Below are positions 54,797 to 63,757 of a stretch of 64,000 nt of DNA, one piece after another. Below the pieces are notes generated by a model. The model had not been told where the DNA came from. It was given only the letters and a program-made list of their open reading frames with translations, and did not search any database. Within the stretch, counting starts at the first letter, position 1. The number at the start of each line of letters is the position of its first letter. Source of the DNA: Wolfiporia cocos (Eukaryota; Basidiomycota; Agaricomycetes; Polyporales; Phaeolaceae); the NCBI GenBank assembly GCA_029448655.1, contig JACCLO010000009.1, forward strand, positions 3,162,001 to 3,226,000, in the 5' to 3' direction. A program made the position numbers and the translations under genes.

Positions 54797-57700
54797 TGAC
54801 CTGCCCACTTGTGCTCCCGTGTAATTTTAGTCCCGTACCCGCTGTAAAGAGTGTATTCGAGTCAATGTATCATATTTTTGGCAACGATGCACGCGACTTC
54901 GCTCGATCATTCCGTGTCGAAGTAACACTCTGGGTATATGGGCAAAAAGTGCAGGCTCTGGCTTTAATCGACAGCGGTGCAACCATATCGGTCATATCAC
55001 AACGATTGGTTGATAAACATAAGCTGGTCACCGACAAACTAGCGTTTCCTATTACGGTTACAAACGCAGACGGAACAGAAAATGTCGCCGGCCGCTTAAC
55101 GCAATCAGTAAAAGCATTCATGCAACATGGCACACACAAGGAAAAGATAGGTCTGACGGTCATGCACCTAGAACCAGACCTAATCCTTGGCTATGACTGG
55201 TTACGTCTCCACAATCCTACCTTTGATTGGAGGAAAGGAGAAATGGAATATGCACGCTGTACACACGACCACCCGTACGCCAGAAAAAAGGGTAACCGCC
55301 CTTCTGAGGAGAAAGCAGTTGAACTCCCAGAAAAGGAAATCATCGAGATAAACTCGATTTGGGACACTCCCGTGGACATATTAGGAGAGGAGGACCCCGA
55401 AAATCCTTTGATCACTTGGGTGGCAACCCTTGACGACGAGGAAATGAACCTGCTGACACAGTTGGTAGCCGAGGTACTTGACAAAGACCTCGATGAAGCA
55501 GACGACCGCGAGGAAAACATACCACCGAGCGACATTGAAAAGTGGCGATCGTTAGTGCCCGAACAATACCAAGAGTATGGGCCAACGGTGTTCTCACAAA
55601 AGGCGTCAGAGAGGATGCCAGAACGGAAGCCCTGGGATCACGCCATAGTGCTTGAACCAGATGCGCAGCTCCCCATACAAAATGTCTCCCCAAGAGCGTA
55701 ATAGCTTGGATGAGTGGATAGACACCAAACTACGGAAGGGTTACATTCAACCATCCGAAAGTCCAATGGCATCCCCGGTTTTCTTTGTCCACAAAAAGGA
55801 CGACGGAGGACTGCGGATGGTCGTCGATTACAGGAGGCTAAACGAAATAACCGTAAAAAATCGTTACCCGATACCTCGGATCGATGACCTCATCGATCAA
55901 TTGTCCCATGCGACCATCTTCACCAAAATAGACCTTAGATGGGGATACAATAATGTCCGCATCAAGGAAGGTGATGAATGGAAGACGGCGTTTATTATAC
56001 ACCGTGGACTATACGAGGCAATGGTAATGTATTTCGGTTTCTGCAATGCCCCTGCAACGTTCCAAGCGATAATGAACTCTATCCTCGCACTGTTCATTCG
56101 GACCGGCAAGGTGGTTGTCTACCTAGACGAAATCTTGATTTTTGGGAATGATATGGAGGAACATCGGCGACTTACCAAAGGGGTTCTCCAAACCCTAAAG
56201 GACTCGGACTTGTATGCGAAGCCCAAAAAGTGCTTCTTTGAACAATCTTCCATCGAATACCTAGGAATGATCATTTCCAATGGAAACATTATGATGGATC
56301 CAAAGAAGTACGCCGGAGTTCAGGACTGGCCTAGACCTACTAAGGTCAAAGAGGTTCAAGCTTTCCTTGGATTTGCCAATTTCTACAGGCAATTCATAGA
56401 AGGTTTCTCAAAAATAGCCAAACCACTCACCATGCTGACCAAAAAGTCAGAAGCTTGGCATTGGGACGCCGAGCAGGAAAATGCCTTCCAAACCCTAAAG
56501 GAAGCATTTACCAAAGCGCCCGTGCTTCGAATTCCGTCGCACGATCAGCCTTTCCACGTAGAAACAGATGCGTCAGACTTCGCTACCGGAGCAGTACTAC
56601 TCAGTTAGATCCTACGGATAAAAAATTCCACCCCGTGGTGTACTATAGCAAATCGCTAAGTGCCCAGGAAAGGAACTACGAGATCTACAACAAGGAAATG
56701 TTGGCTGTCATCAGGGCCCTAGAGGAGTGGCGACACTACCTAGAGGGACACCCTGAAAAATTCGAGATATGGTCGGATCACCTAAACCCGACCTATTTCA
56801 AAACGGCGCAAAAACTGACGAGACGACAAGCCTGTTGGGCACTGTACCTCTCACGCTTCAACTTCCAAATGAAGCACAAACCTGGCAAAACAATGCTAAC
56901 CGCGGATTCTCTGTCCAGGCGGCCAGACCATGAGGAGGGGGTGGATCTCGATAATCGCGACCAGGTTCTCCTGAAACTTAAGTGGTTCGAGCAAGAGTAC
57001 ATGGCGATGGCTCTTGATACCTCCCATGCTGCTCCACAATCAGAGGATGAATCGATACTCCGAGAGATTCGCAAAGCGTTGCTAGACGACAAGGTCACAA
57101 AAGACTACAAGGAGCTGCTCTCATCCGGCCCTCGTGAATTCAAAAAAGACCTATCAGAATGGAACTACGAAGGAGGATTACTCCTCCGAAGAGGCAAAGT
57201 CTACGTCCCAGCTACACCAGCAGATATCAGACGGCAAGTGGTCGAGTATCATCACGATCACAAGTCAGCTGGGCATTTCGGACATTACAAAACATACAAA
57301 TTGCTAAGCCGCAACTATTGGTGGCCTGGAATGTTCGTTTACGTCAAAAAATATGTAGACGGATGCGACACATGCCAACGTATGAAGAACCACCCGCAGA
57401 AGCCGTACGGCCCCCTGCAACTCTTACCGGTGCCGTCAGGCCCGTGGGAAGTGGTGACAATAGACCTGATTACTCAGCTACACCCATCGGGAATGCATGA
57501 CGCGATCATGGTCGTAGTGGATCGGTTGACCAAAAGAGCAAGGCTCTTTCCAATAGAAAATACCTTCTCAACGAAAGACCTAGCTACGATACTCTATCAA
57601 AAGGTATATCCCTTACACGGGTTGCCGGAACAGATAGTATCAGACAGAGGAACACAATTCGCCTCAAAACTATTTGGTGAATGGTGCACCCTGCTGGGAA

Positions 57701-58064
57701 TTCAAAGGTCGATGACTACTGCGTACCATCCGCAGGCAGACGGACAAACCGAACGAGTAAATCAAATACTCGAACAGTATCTGCGGTGCTACATCAACAC
57801 GTACCAAAAAGATAACTGGTCGGAATTCCTGCCAACAGCGGAATTTGCGTACAATAATGCAGCCAGCGAAACTACCAAGAAATCTCCGTTCCTGGTGGAA
57901 TTAGGTCGTCACCCTATTGAAGGACCAAGCAGTTTCGAACCAAGTCGAAACAAAGACTTAGTAGAAATTGCGAACACACGGTTCTCTGCACAAGAGAAAG
58001 CTAAGGCGGCAATGAAAATTGCAGCCGAAAGATGGTCCTGGTACTATGACCAAAAGAAGCAAAT
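54793..58064 (+). pseudogene. Gyp-3 pol, broken and cut by Gyp-1
   Basis: Protease ALIDSGATISVIS (~54965), RT from ~55690, RNase H VETDASDFATGAVL (~56560), integrase HHDHKSAGHFGHYKTYKLLS, CDTCQRMKNH, IDLITQLHPSG, IVSDRGTQFASKL, HPQADGQTERVNQ. Damage: a 1-base shift near 55675, another at ~56600 (TTAG after GAVLL), and the RT active site reads VVVYLDEILIF, with Glu for the second catalytic Asp. It ends at ERWSWYYDQKKQ, where the Gyp-1 3' LTR begins at 58065. Gyp-4 continues from the same point with its chromodomain and dUTPase, so Gyp-3 probably did too, beyond the right edge. Confidence 0.88.
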
Positions 58065-58597
58065 TGTTACGGATCGAATATCCGTTCAGCTGAGATGTTA
58101 AGTCGAGTTACTCAGCGTATCGAGTAGCGCACTACTCGTCGGACTCAGCAGAGTCGAGCGTCGATATACTGGCTGCAGACTTAATTGCTTAAGTCTTTGA
58201 GAACGAGTATAGGATCCTTGTAATTCAACAAGGTCGAGCTGAGGAACTCGGCCAGTATTTACAACAGGGTCTTTATACTACGATTCTGTAATCGGGGTCA
58301 TAGTGTCCTTGGTACTGCTACCACTAAGTCCATAAGGTTAGTACGCTACGATAACTAAGCCGAAACGCTGCGGTTGAGCGCAACAATGGCTGAAACGTAG
58401 AAGCTCTGTAGATATACAACAGATATCACCTAGAACCTGATACGCTATGAGACTAGGGGCGTAGGGTTGTTGTACATGAAACGAGGGTCGGTGGTTGAGC
58501 AGGGACCCTAAGAATAATCGGTCAATACAGCGGTTGAACGCTAAGTCCTCCTCTCCAGTGAGGCGTCAAAATATACGGATTCATACGGATCGTAACA
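58065..58597 (-). repeat. 3' LTR of Gyp-1
   Basis: 533 bp, minus-strand TGTTACGATCC...CGTAACA. On the minus strand GGTTCAGGAGGGAGGTGA, a polypurine tract, lies directly before it. Left flank CAAAT (58060-58064) interrupts Gyp-3; the partner flank is beyond the window. Related to the solo LTR at 9838-10379. Confidence 0.9.
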
Positions 58598-58642
58598 TCA
58601 CCTCCCTCCTGAACCGTCATCGCCCTCGATGAAATCCAAGCA

Positions 58643-61600
58643 TCACGGCCACTCAAAGGGCCTCGGGGTCGGGGTCGTTATACCCTGCATCTCCATCGGG
58701 GAGAGGAGGCGTGGCGGGAGGGACCCAGAGCTGGTAGGGCGCGCATTCCCCTCGTCGATGTCCAGGCTGGGATACCCGACACGTGGGGCAGCGGTAGTCG
58801 GGGCAGTCGAGGATCCAGTGGTAGGGGCTGCCACAGCTTCGACAGGGCTCTGCCTGAGATGGCCTGGGTGGGGATCGAGCGGAGGGGACGTCGCGGAGAT
58901 AGTCGCCGGATTCGTACCGCTGGTGGTGGTGGTGGACCCAGATGCGCTCCCGGAGCCATCTAGGTAGACTGAGAAGGGGGTCGTTCCAGGCGTCGCGACC
59001 CCGCTCGAACTCCTCTCGGCTGATGACCTCAATTGACGGAGATCGTCGACCAGCTTCGTCGTCAGCTGGGGCAGTGGGCGGCGGGGTGGCAATCCTAGCG
59101 CTGCTCGGCCCCTCTCGAACTGGGCGTCGTTCGCTGCTTCGTGGATGAGGAGCAGGGCTCTCCGGTTCTCCAGGTCGAGATCCTGCGGCGGAGGTCTCGG
59201 GGGGAGCGTGGTCAGGTACCAGAGAGCGGTATTCCATAAAATCGTACGGTTCTGCAATTCGAGCCAATTCATCGTCGTCGAGTAGCCAGGAGGGCATTGG
59301 AGGGACGGGGCTTCGCTGATGGGGTGGGCGACGCGGGCCTTCTTCTCCTTGGTTGAACTCTCTCCGGATTCGCGATGGCGTCGACACCCCGAGGTGGTCG
59401 ATCCACTGATCGATGTTCCGCCCAAGCTGCTGTCTCTGCCAACGGACTGTCCGTTCGAGTTGGACAAGCCGCTCGGTGACGTCTTGATAGCTGTCGTAGA
59501 TGGCGGTGAGTTCCTGTACGAGCTCAAATCGATCGGTCCAGGGGGTCGGATGACCTCCGGGGGGAACGTCGGACCTGTGCCAGGTGAGTGCATGGCGGAT
59601 GCGGAGGTGGGCCTCCTCGGAACACCCGTAACACCTGCCTGTCTGGTATCCCATGCGGACGGCGAGGGACCGACGCAGCGTCGGCGCCCTGGGACGGTCG
59701 GGTTGGCTAGGCGGAGGCGTCGACATGTTACTTCTTCGACCTGGCGGGTTCTGCTCCCCCTTTGCCGACTTTTGTAGTCCTCCAGGAGGTCGGGGGAATT
59801 CTTCAAGTTCGTTGCGTCTTCCCATGAGTCGTCAGCGGTTGGGTAGCCCTTCCAATGGACCAGATACTGCCTTTTCCCTCGATGTTGCCTTTGATTCAGG
59901 ATGGAATCGACCTCGTACTCTTTGTGCCCTTCGACCAGGTCCGGGGGTGGTTTCGTGTAATTGGGCCCGTGCACCCTTGTCTCATTGAACGGTTTCAGTA
60001 GCGAGGCATGGAAGACCGGGTGTACCTTCCACTGCGGGGGCAGAGCCAGCCTGTACGTGACGGCCCCGAGCTTCTCGGCGATGGTGAACGGCCCTTCCCT
60101 TTTTGGAGCGAGCTTCCGTGATTCGTATGGGAGGTGGAGGTTCTTGGCATCAAGCCACACCTTGTCTCCCTTGCTAAGTTTAGGCAAATCGCGCAGGGTC
60201 CGTCCGGCCATTCGTTTTTGGGCTAGTTCGTGCGCGGCGATAGCCTTCTCCCTTGCCTCTTTGATGCTCTTCAGCCTTTCTCCCACGGCTGGCACCGATG
60301 TCGGGTTGTCTTCTTCGGGCAATCCCCGGGGAATATACCCCATGATGACTTCGATGGGGGCCAAACCTCTTTCGGTCCTGCGCGTGTTGTGGGCAAATTC
60401 TACATCTGGGAGTCTGGCGGCCCAGAGGTATGGGTCGCTCATGCAGTAGATACGCAGGTAGACTTCTATTTGTTGGTTCATCCGCTCAGTCTGTCCGTCG
60501 GTTTGCGGGTGATACGCCGTACTCAGGGCGGAGTCGATCCCTAGAAGCTTGCAGAGAGCTTGGAAAAACTTCGAGGTGAACTGGGGGCCTCGGTCCGAGA
60601 TGATTTTCCTAGGGAGCCCGTACTTCGAGTAGATTTTCCGGTGGAATATGTCGGCGGCTCCTTCACTGGTGATGGTCTTATCGCATGGGGTCAGGGATAT
60701 CGCCTTTGACAGCCCATGATCGACAATGACCATAACCGAATCATATTTCCCTACCCGGGGGAGATCGGTGATGAAGTCCACTGAGCATTGTGAGAAGGGG
60801 AGTGCGTCTTTTCGGGTCGGAATCGGTTGCAGCGGCGCCTTTGTCGGATGTCGGTCGGGTTTCATCTGCTGACAGATGGCGCAGCCTTTGACATATTCGG
60901 CCACGGTTTTTCGCAGGTCGGGCCACCAGAAGTGCTCTTGCACCTTCAGGGTCGTCCCCCAAATTCCGGGGTGACCTGCCGCTATTGGGTCGTGATATCT
61001 TGAGATAACGTCCTTTCTCAGGCCTGGGTCCCTTGGCACATACATCCGTCCCTTATACAAGAGGACCCCTTCGGTGTACTGCCAGTCTTCCATTACTGTC
61101 CTTAAAGGAGGCTGTTCCCCTTGTTCAAGGGCGCGGAGTCCCTGTTCCGCGATCGGATCGAAGGACTTCACGATCTTGATCCGATCGATGATCGGGACTT
61201 CGATTGCGTGAATGAATAGGGTATCGGGCAGCATCAGAATGTCTTCGTTGTCGTGGTTGGAGCTGTCCAAATTCATGAGGCGCGAGAGGGTGTCTGCCAT
61301 TACCGATTTCTTTCCTGGGACGTGCTGTAGCCGTATGTCGAATTGAGATAGTAACAGGTGCCATCTCGCTTGCCTCCGATTCAATCTCTGGGCGCTTCGC
61401 CAATACGTAAGGTTCTGGTGATCGCTCCTGATCAGGATCTGATGTGGACCCCCTTCTAGAAGGTGGCGCCATTCTTCCAGCGCGCGAACCACTCCTAAGA
61501 GTTCTCGATCGTAGATTTCGTAGTTTCGTTCGGCCGGGGTGAGGGACTGTGATAGATAGCCCACTGGTCGCTCGTTTCCGTTATCGTCTTTTTGTTTGAG

Positions 61601-63757
61601 CACTGCTCCGAGGGCGAACTGGGAGGCGTCGGTTTCCAGGATAAAGGGTTTTTCTTTGTCGGGGAGGAGCAGCGCGGGGGCTGTTACGAACTGACTTTTT
61701 AAGAATTCGAACGCCTCGCTTTCTCGTTCTGTCCACTTGAACCCTGTGCCCGTTGCCGTTTTTGTGAGGTCGATGAGCGGTCGCGCGTGCGCGGAATAGT
61801 GGTCGATAAACTTTCTGTAGAAGTTCGCGAACCCTAAGAAGGAGCGGACCCCTTTGACATTTCGCGGGGGTGGCCAGTCGCGGATCCCTTTGAGCTTGGC
61901 GGGGTTCATCTGGATTTGGCCGGGGGCGATTACGAGTCCAAGGAACTCTACCCTCTCTACCCCAAACGCGCATTTCTCGGGTTTCACAAATAGCTTTTCT
62001 TCAGCCAGCTTTTGCAGGACTCGTCGCTCTCGCTCTCTGTGGGTCGTTTGGTCTGGAGAGAAGATGAGGATGTCGTCCATGTAGACTAATACCCATCCTT
62101 CCGCGATTTCCTCTTTTAGTATCTCGTTCATCATGGCCTGGAACGTTGCTGGTGAATTGCACATCCCAAAGAACATTACTGTTGGTTCGTAGAGGCCAGC
62201 ATTGGTTTTGAATGCGCCCTTCCATTGATCGCCTTCTCGGATCCGTACGTTGTTATATCCTGCTCGCAGGTCCATTTTGGTGAACACCTTTGCCCCTCTT
62301 AGCTTCTCGATGAGTTCGGATATCAGGGGTAGGGGATAAGCGTTCTTAACCGTTCCTTCGTTTAGGTATCGGTAGTCCTGGCAGGGCCTTAGCCCTCCGT
62401 CTTTCTTTGGGACGAAGAAGGCGGGGGACGCCATGGGGGACTTCGATGGTCGGATGAATCCCTTGGCGAGATTTTCTGCCAGAAATTCGTCCATGGCCTT
62501 TTGTTCTCTGGGGGACAGCGAGTATACCTTGCAGTCTCGGGGTACGAAGTCAGGTTTTAGTTCGATAGCATGGTCCCACGGTCTCGAAGGGGGAAACGCG
62601 GTTGCAGCTTTCTTGCTGAAGACGTGTGCGAAGTCTTTCAGGTGTTCGGGGAGGGCGTCCTCTGTGGGCCCCCTTTCTCCTGTCTCGGAGAGTTTCTGGG
62701 ATTTCGTCACCACCTTGCGTATGCGGGATAGGGCTGCGCTTTCCTGCCGGAATCGCCTTGGGTTCCTGGTTCTAGGGGCGACCAGTTTCTTGGTTCGGAC
62801 AAATCTCCTGAGTAGTTGGTATTCTTCGTCTGAGATGGGATCCTCCCCTGGCTGCCGAGTGTCGGTGGAGCCGAAGCCCGCATCCCCTCTCTTTGTTTCA
62901 TCGAGCTCCTCTACCTGGACTACTTCGGGGGTGAGGGCTTGTTCAAATATTATTTGCGCAATGCGCATTCCGGGAATGATACGATGAGGTGTCGTCGATT
63001 GGTTGAACAGGATGACTTGGACTTCTCCGCGATAGTCAGGATCGATCACTCCTGCCCCAACCGTGAGCCCGTGTTTGAGCGTGAGGCCCGATCGTGAGGC
63101 TATCCTCCCGTAAGATCCTTTTGGGATCTCCATTTGAACCCCGGTGGGGATCGCCTTCCATCCCCCAGGGGTGATTTCCTCATCCTTTGAGGCGTATAGG
63201 TCGTATCCAATGGCACCGTCGGTTCCCCGCGTTGGGAGCTTCCCTTCGGGGGCTACTGTCATTTTGACAGTGTCGAGTTGGATTATGGCGTCGGTTGTCC
63301 GGGCTTTTTCTGTTGGTTTGTCAGGGGCGATATCGACCTTCCCTGTTGCCCAGTCGATGACAGGGCTCTCCTTTTTCAACCAATTGTATCCGAGGATTAC
63401 TTCTTCCTTTCCGATGTTTCCTACGAGGAAGCGGACTTTTCGTTCCTTTCCTCCATATTTGATGGGGAGGTAGACTTCCCGATCTACCTGTCCGTCCTTG
63501 TTGGTGGTTCCATCGACGTTCCGGACGGTGATTGGGTTTCTTAGAGGTCGAGTCACGATTCGGTGTCGAATGACAAGTTTTGAATGGATCAGGGAGGACA
63601 TGGCTCCCGAGTCGATGAGGGCGTTTACTTTCACGGCTTTCTGCAGCTTCAGGGTTACGGGGATAAACAGCGACCGGTCACGTTCATACGAGGTAATTAC
63701 ATGAGCTGCGCTTTCGGGAGGTAAGACCGTGCGCTTCCTCCCTATTCGAAATCCTGG
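58643..63757 (-). CDS. Gyp-1 pol: protease-dUTPase-RT-RNase H-integrase-chromodomain
   Basis: Uninterrupted for ~1700 codons; the first ATG of the track frame is MKVNALIDSGAMSS (63634), but the frame is open from 63757, in -1 to gag. Residues counted from 63634: protease 1-95 (ALIDSGA); dUTPase ~126-258 (AIGYDLYAS, YGRIASRSGLTLK, AGVIDPDYRGEV, PGMRIAQIIF, KRGDAGFGSTD); RT ~370-545 with VYMDDILIF at 517-525; RNase H from ETDASQFALGAVL; integrase with GHPGIWGT, GCAICQQM, SVDFITDLP, IISDRGPQFTS and HPQTDGQTERMNQ; GPFTIAEKLG; chromodomain EYEVDSILNQRQHRGKRQYL, VHWKGYPTADDSWED, to ~1290. All catalytic residues I can check are present. The last ~360 codons overlap ORF3, are Pro/Ser/Thr-rich, and may be open only because ORF3 constrains them. 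Possibly active. Confidence 0.92.
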   Translation of the reverse strand, partial: PGFRIGRKRTVLPPESAAHVITSYERDRSLFIPVTLKLQKAVKVNALIDSGAMSSLIHSKLVIRHRIVTRPLRNPITVRNVDGTTNKDGQVDREVYLPIKYGGKERKVRFLVGNIGKEEVILGYNWLKKESPVIDWATGKVDIAPDKPTEKARTTDAIIQLDTVKMTVAPEGKLPTRGTDGAIGYDLYASKDEEITPGGWKAIPTGVQMEIPKGSYGRIASRSGLTLKHGLTVGAGVIDPDYRGEVQVILFNQSTTPHRIIPGMRIAQIIFEQALTPEVVQVEELDETKRGDAGFGSTDTRQPGEDPISDEEYQLLRRFVRTKKLVAPRTRNPRRFRQESAALSRIRKVVTKSQKLSETGERGPTEDALPEHLKDFAHVFSKKAATAFPPSRPWDHAIELKPDFVPRDCKVYSLSPREQKAMDEFLAENLAKGFIRPSKSPMASPAFFVPKKDGGLRPCQDYRYLNEGTVKNAYPLPLISELIEKLRGAKVFTKMDLRAGYNNVRIREGDQWKGAFKTNAGLYEPTVMFFGMCNSPATFQAMMNEILKEEIAEGWVLVYMDDILIFSPDQTTHRERERRVLQKLAEEKLFVKPEKCAFGVERVEFLGLVIAPGQIQMNPAKLKGIRDWPPPRNVKGVRSFLGFANFYRKFIDHYSAHARPLIDLTKTATGTGFKWTERESEAFEFLKSQFVTAPALLLPDKEKPFILETDASQFALGAVLKQKDDNGNERPVGYLSQSLTPAERNYEIYDRELLGVVRALEEWRHLLEGGPHQILIRSDHQNLTYWRSAQRLNRRQARWHLLLSQFDIRLQHVPGKKSVMADTLSRLMNLDSSNHDNEDILMLPDTLFIHAIEVPIIDRIKIVKSFDPIAEQGLRALEQGEQPPLRTVMEDWQYTEGVLLYKGRMYVPRDPGLRKDVISRYHDPIAAGHPGIWGTTLKVQEHFWWPDLRKTVAEYVKGCAICQQMKPDRHPTKAPLQPIPTRKDALPFSQCSVDFITDLPRVGKYDSVMVIVDHGLSKAISLTPCDKTITSEGAADIFHRKIYSKYGLPRKIISDRGPQFTSKFFQALCKLLGIDSALSTAYHPQTDGQTERMNQQIEVYLRIYCMSDPYLWAARLPDVEFAHNTRRTERGLAPIEVIMGYIPRGLPEEDNPTSVPAVGERLKSIKEAREKAIAAHELAQKRMAGRTLRDLPKLSKGDKVWLDAKNLHLPYESRKLAPKREGPFTIAEKLGAVTYRLALPPQWKVHPVFHASLLKPFNETRVHGPNYTKPPPDLVEGHKEYEVDSILNQRQHRGKRQYLVHWKGYPTADDSWEDATNLKNSPDLLEDYKSRQRGSRTRQVEEVTCRRLRLANPTVPGRRRCVGPSPSAWDTRQAGVTGVPRRPTSASAMHSPGTGPTFPPEVIRPPGPIDLSSYRNSPPSTTAIKTSPSGLSNSNGQSVGRDSSLGGTSISGSTTSGCRRHRESGESSTKEKKARVAHPISEAPSLQCPPGYSTTMNWLELQNRTILWNTALWYLTTLPPRPPPQDLDLENRRALLLIHEAANDAQFERGRAALGLPPRRPLPQLTTKLVDDLRQLRSSAERSSSGVATPGTTPFSVYLDGSGSASGSTTTTSGTNPATISATSPPLDPHPGHLRQSPVEAVAAPTTGSSTAPTTAAPRVGYPSLDIDEGNARPTSSGSLPPRLLSPMEMQGITTPTPRPFEWP
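58653..59726 (-). CDS. Gyp-1 ORF3: coiled-coil and double zinc-knuckle protein
   Basis: 357 codons from ATG 59726 (MSTPPPSQPDRPRAPT), in the -1 frame relative to pol and starting just after the chromodomain. Features in order: CYGCSEEAHLRIRHAL, a likely coiled coil (ELVQELTAIYDSYQDVTERL, VQLERTVRWQRQQLGRNIDQ), a Pro/Ser/Arg-rich linker, VISREEFERG, GDYLRDVPSA, CRSCGSPYHWILDC (CX2CX4HX4C), CPTCRVSQPGHRRGEC, ending DPEAL-stop 45 bases before the polypurine tract. The same order and blocks occur in Gyp-2, so this is a conserved extra gene. Gag-like RNA binding is inferred from the knuckles. It is not an envelope protein: no signal peptide or membrane segment is seen. Confidence 0.82.
   Translation of the reverse strand: MSTPPPSQPDRPRAPTLRRSLAVRMGYQTGRCYGCSEEAHLRIRHALTWHRSDVPPGGHPTPWTDRFELVQELTAIYDSYQDVTERLVQLERTVRWQRQQLGRNIDQWIDHLGVSTPSRIRREFNQGEEGPRRPPHQRSPVPPMPSWLLDDDELARIAEPYDFMEYRSLVPDHAPPETSAAGSRPGEPESPAPHPRSSERRPVREGPSSARIATPPPTAPADDEAGRRSPSIEVISREEFERGRDAWNDPLLSLPRWLRERIWVHHHHQRYESGDYLRDVPSARSPPRPSQAEPCRSCGSPYHWILDCPDYRCPTCRVSQPGHRRGECAPYQLWVPPATPPLPDGDAGYNDPDPEAL
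62861..63259 (-). other. dUTPase domain in Gyp-1 pol
   Basis: Intact domain between protease and RT, with all five motifs (listed under pol) including GVIDPDY with the catalytic Asp and the glycine-rich GFGSTD tail. It is followed by ISDEEYQLLRRF and a basic linker into RT. Confidence 0.92.
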
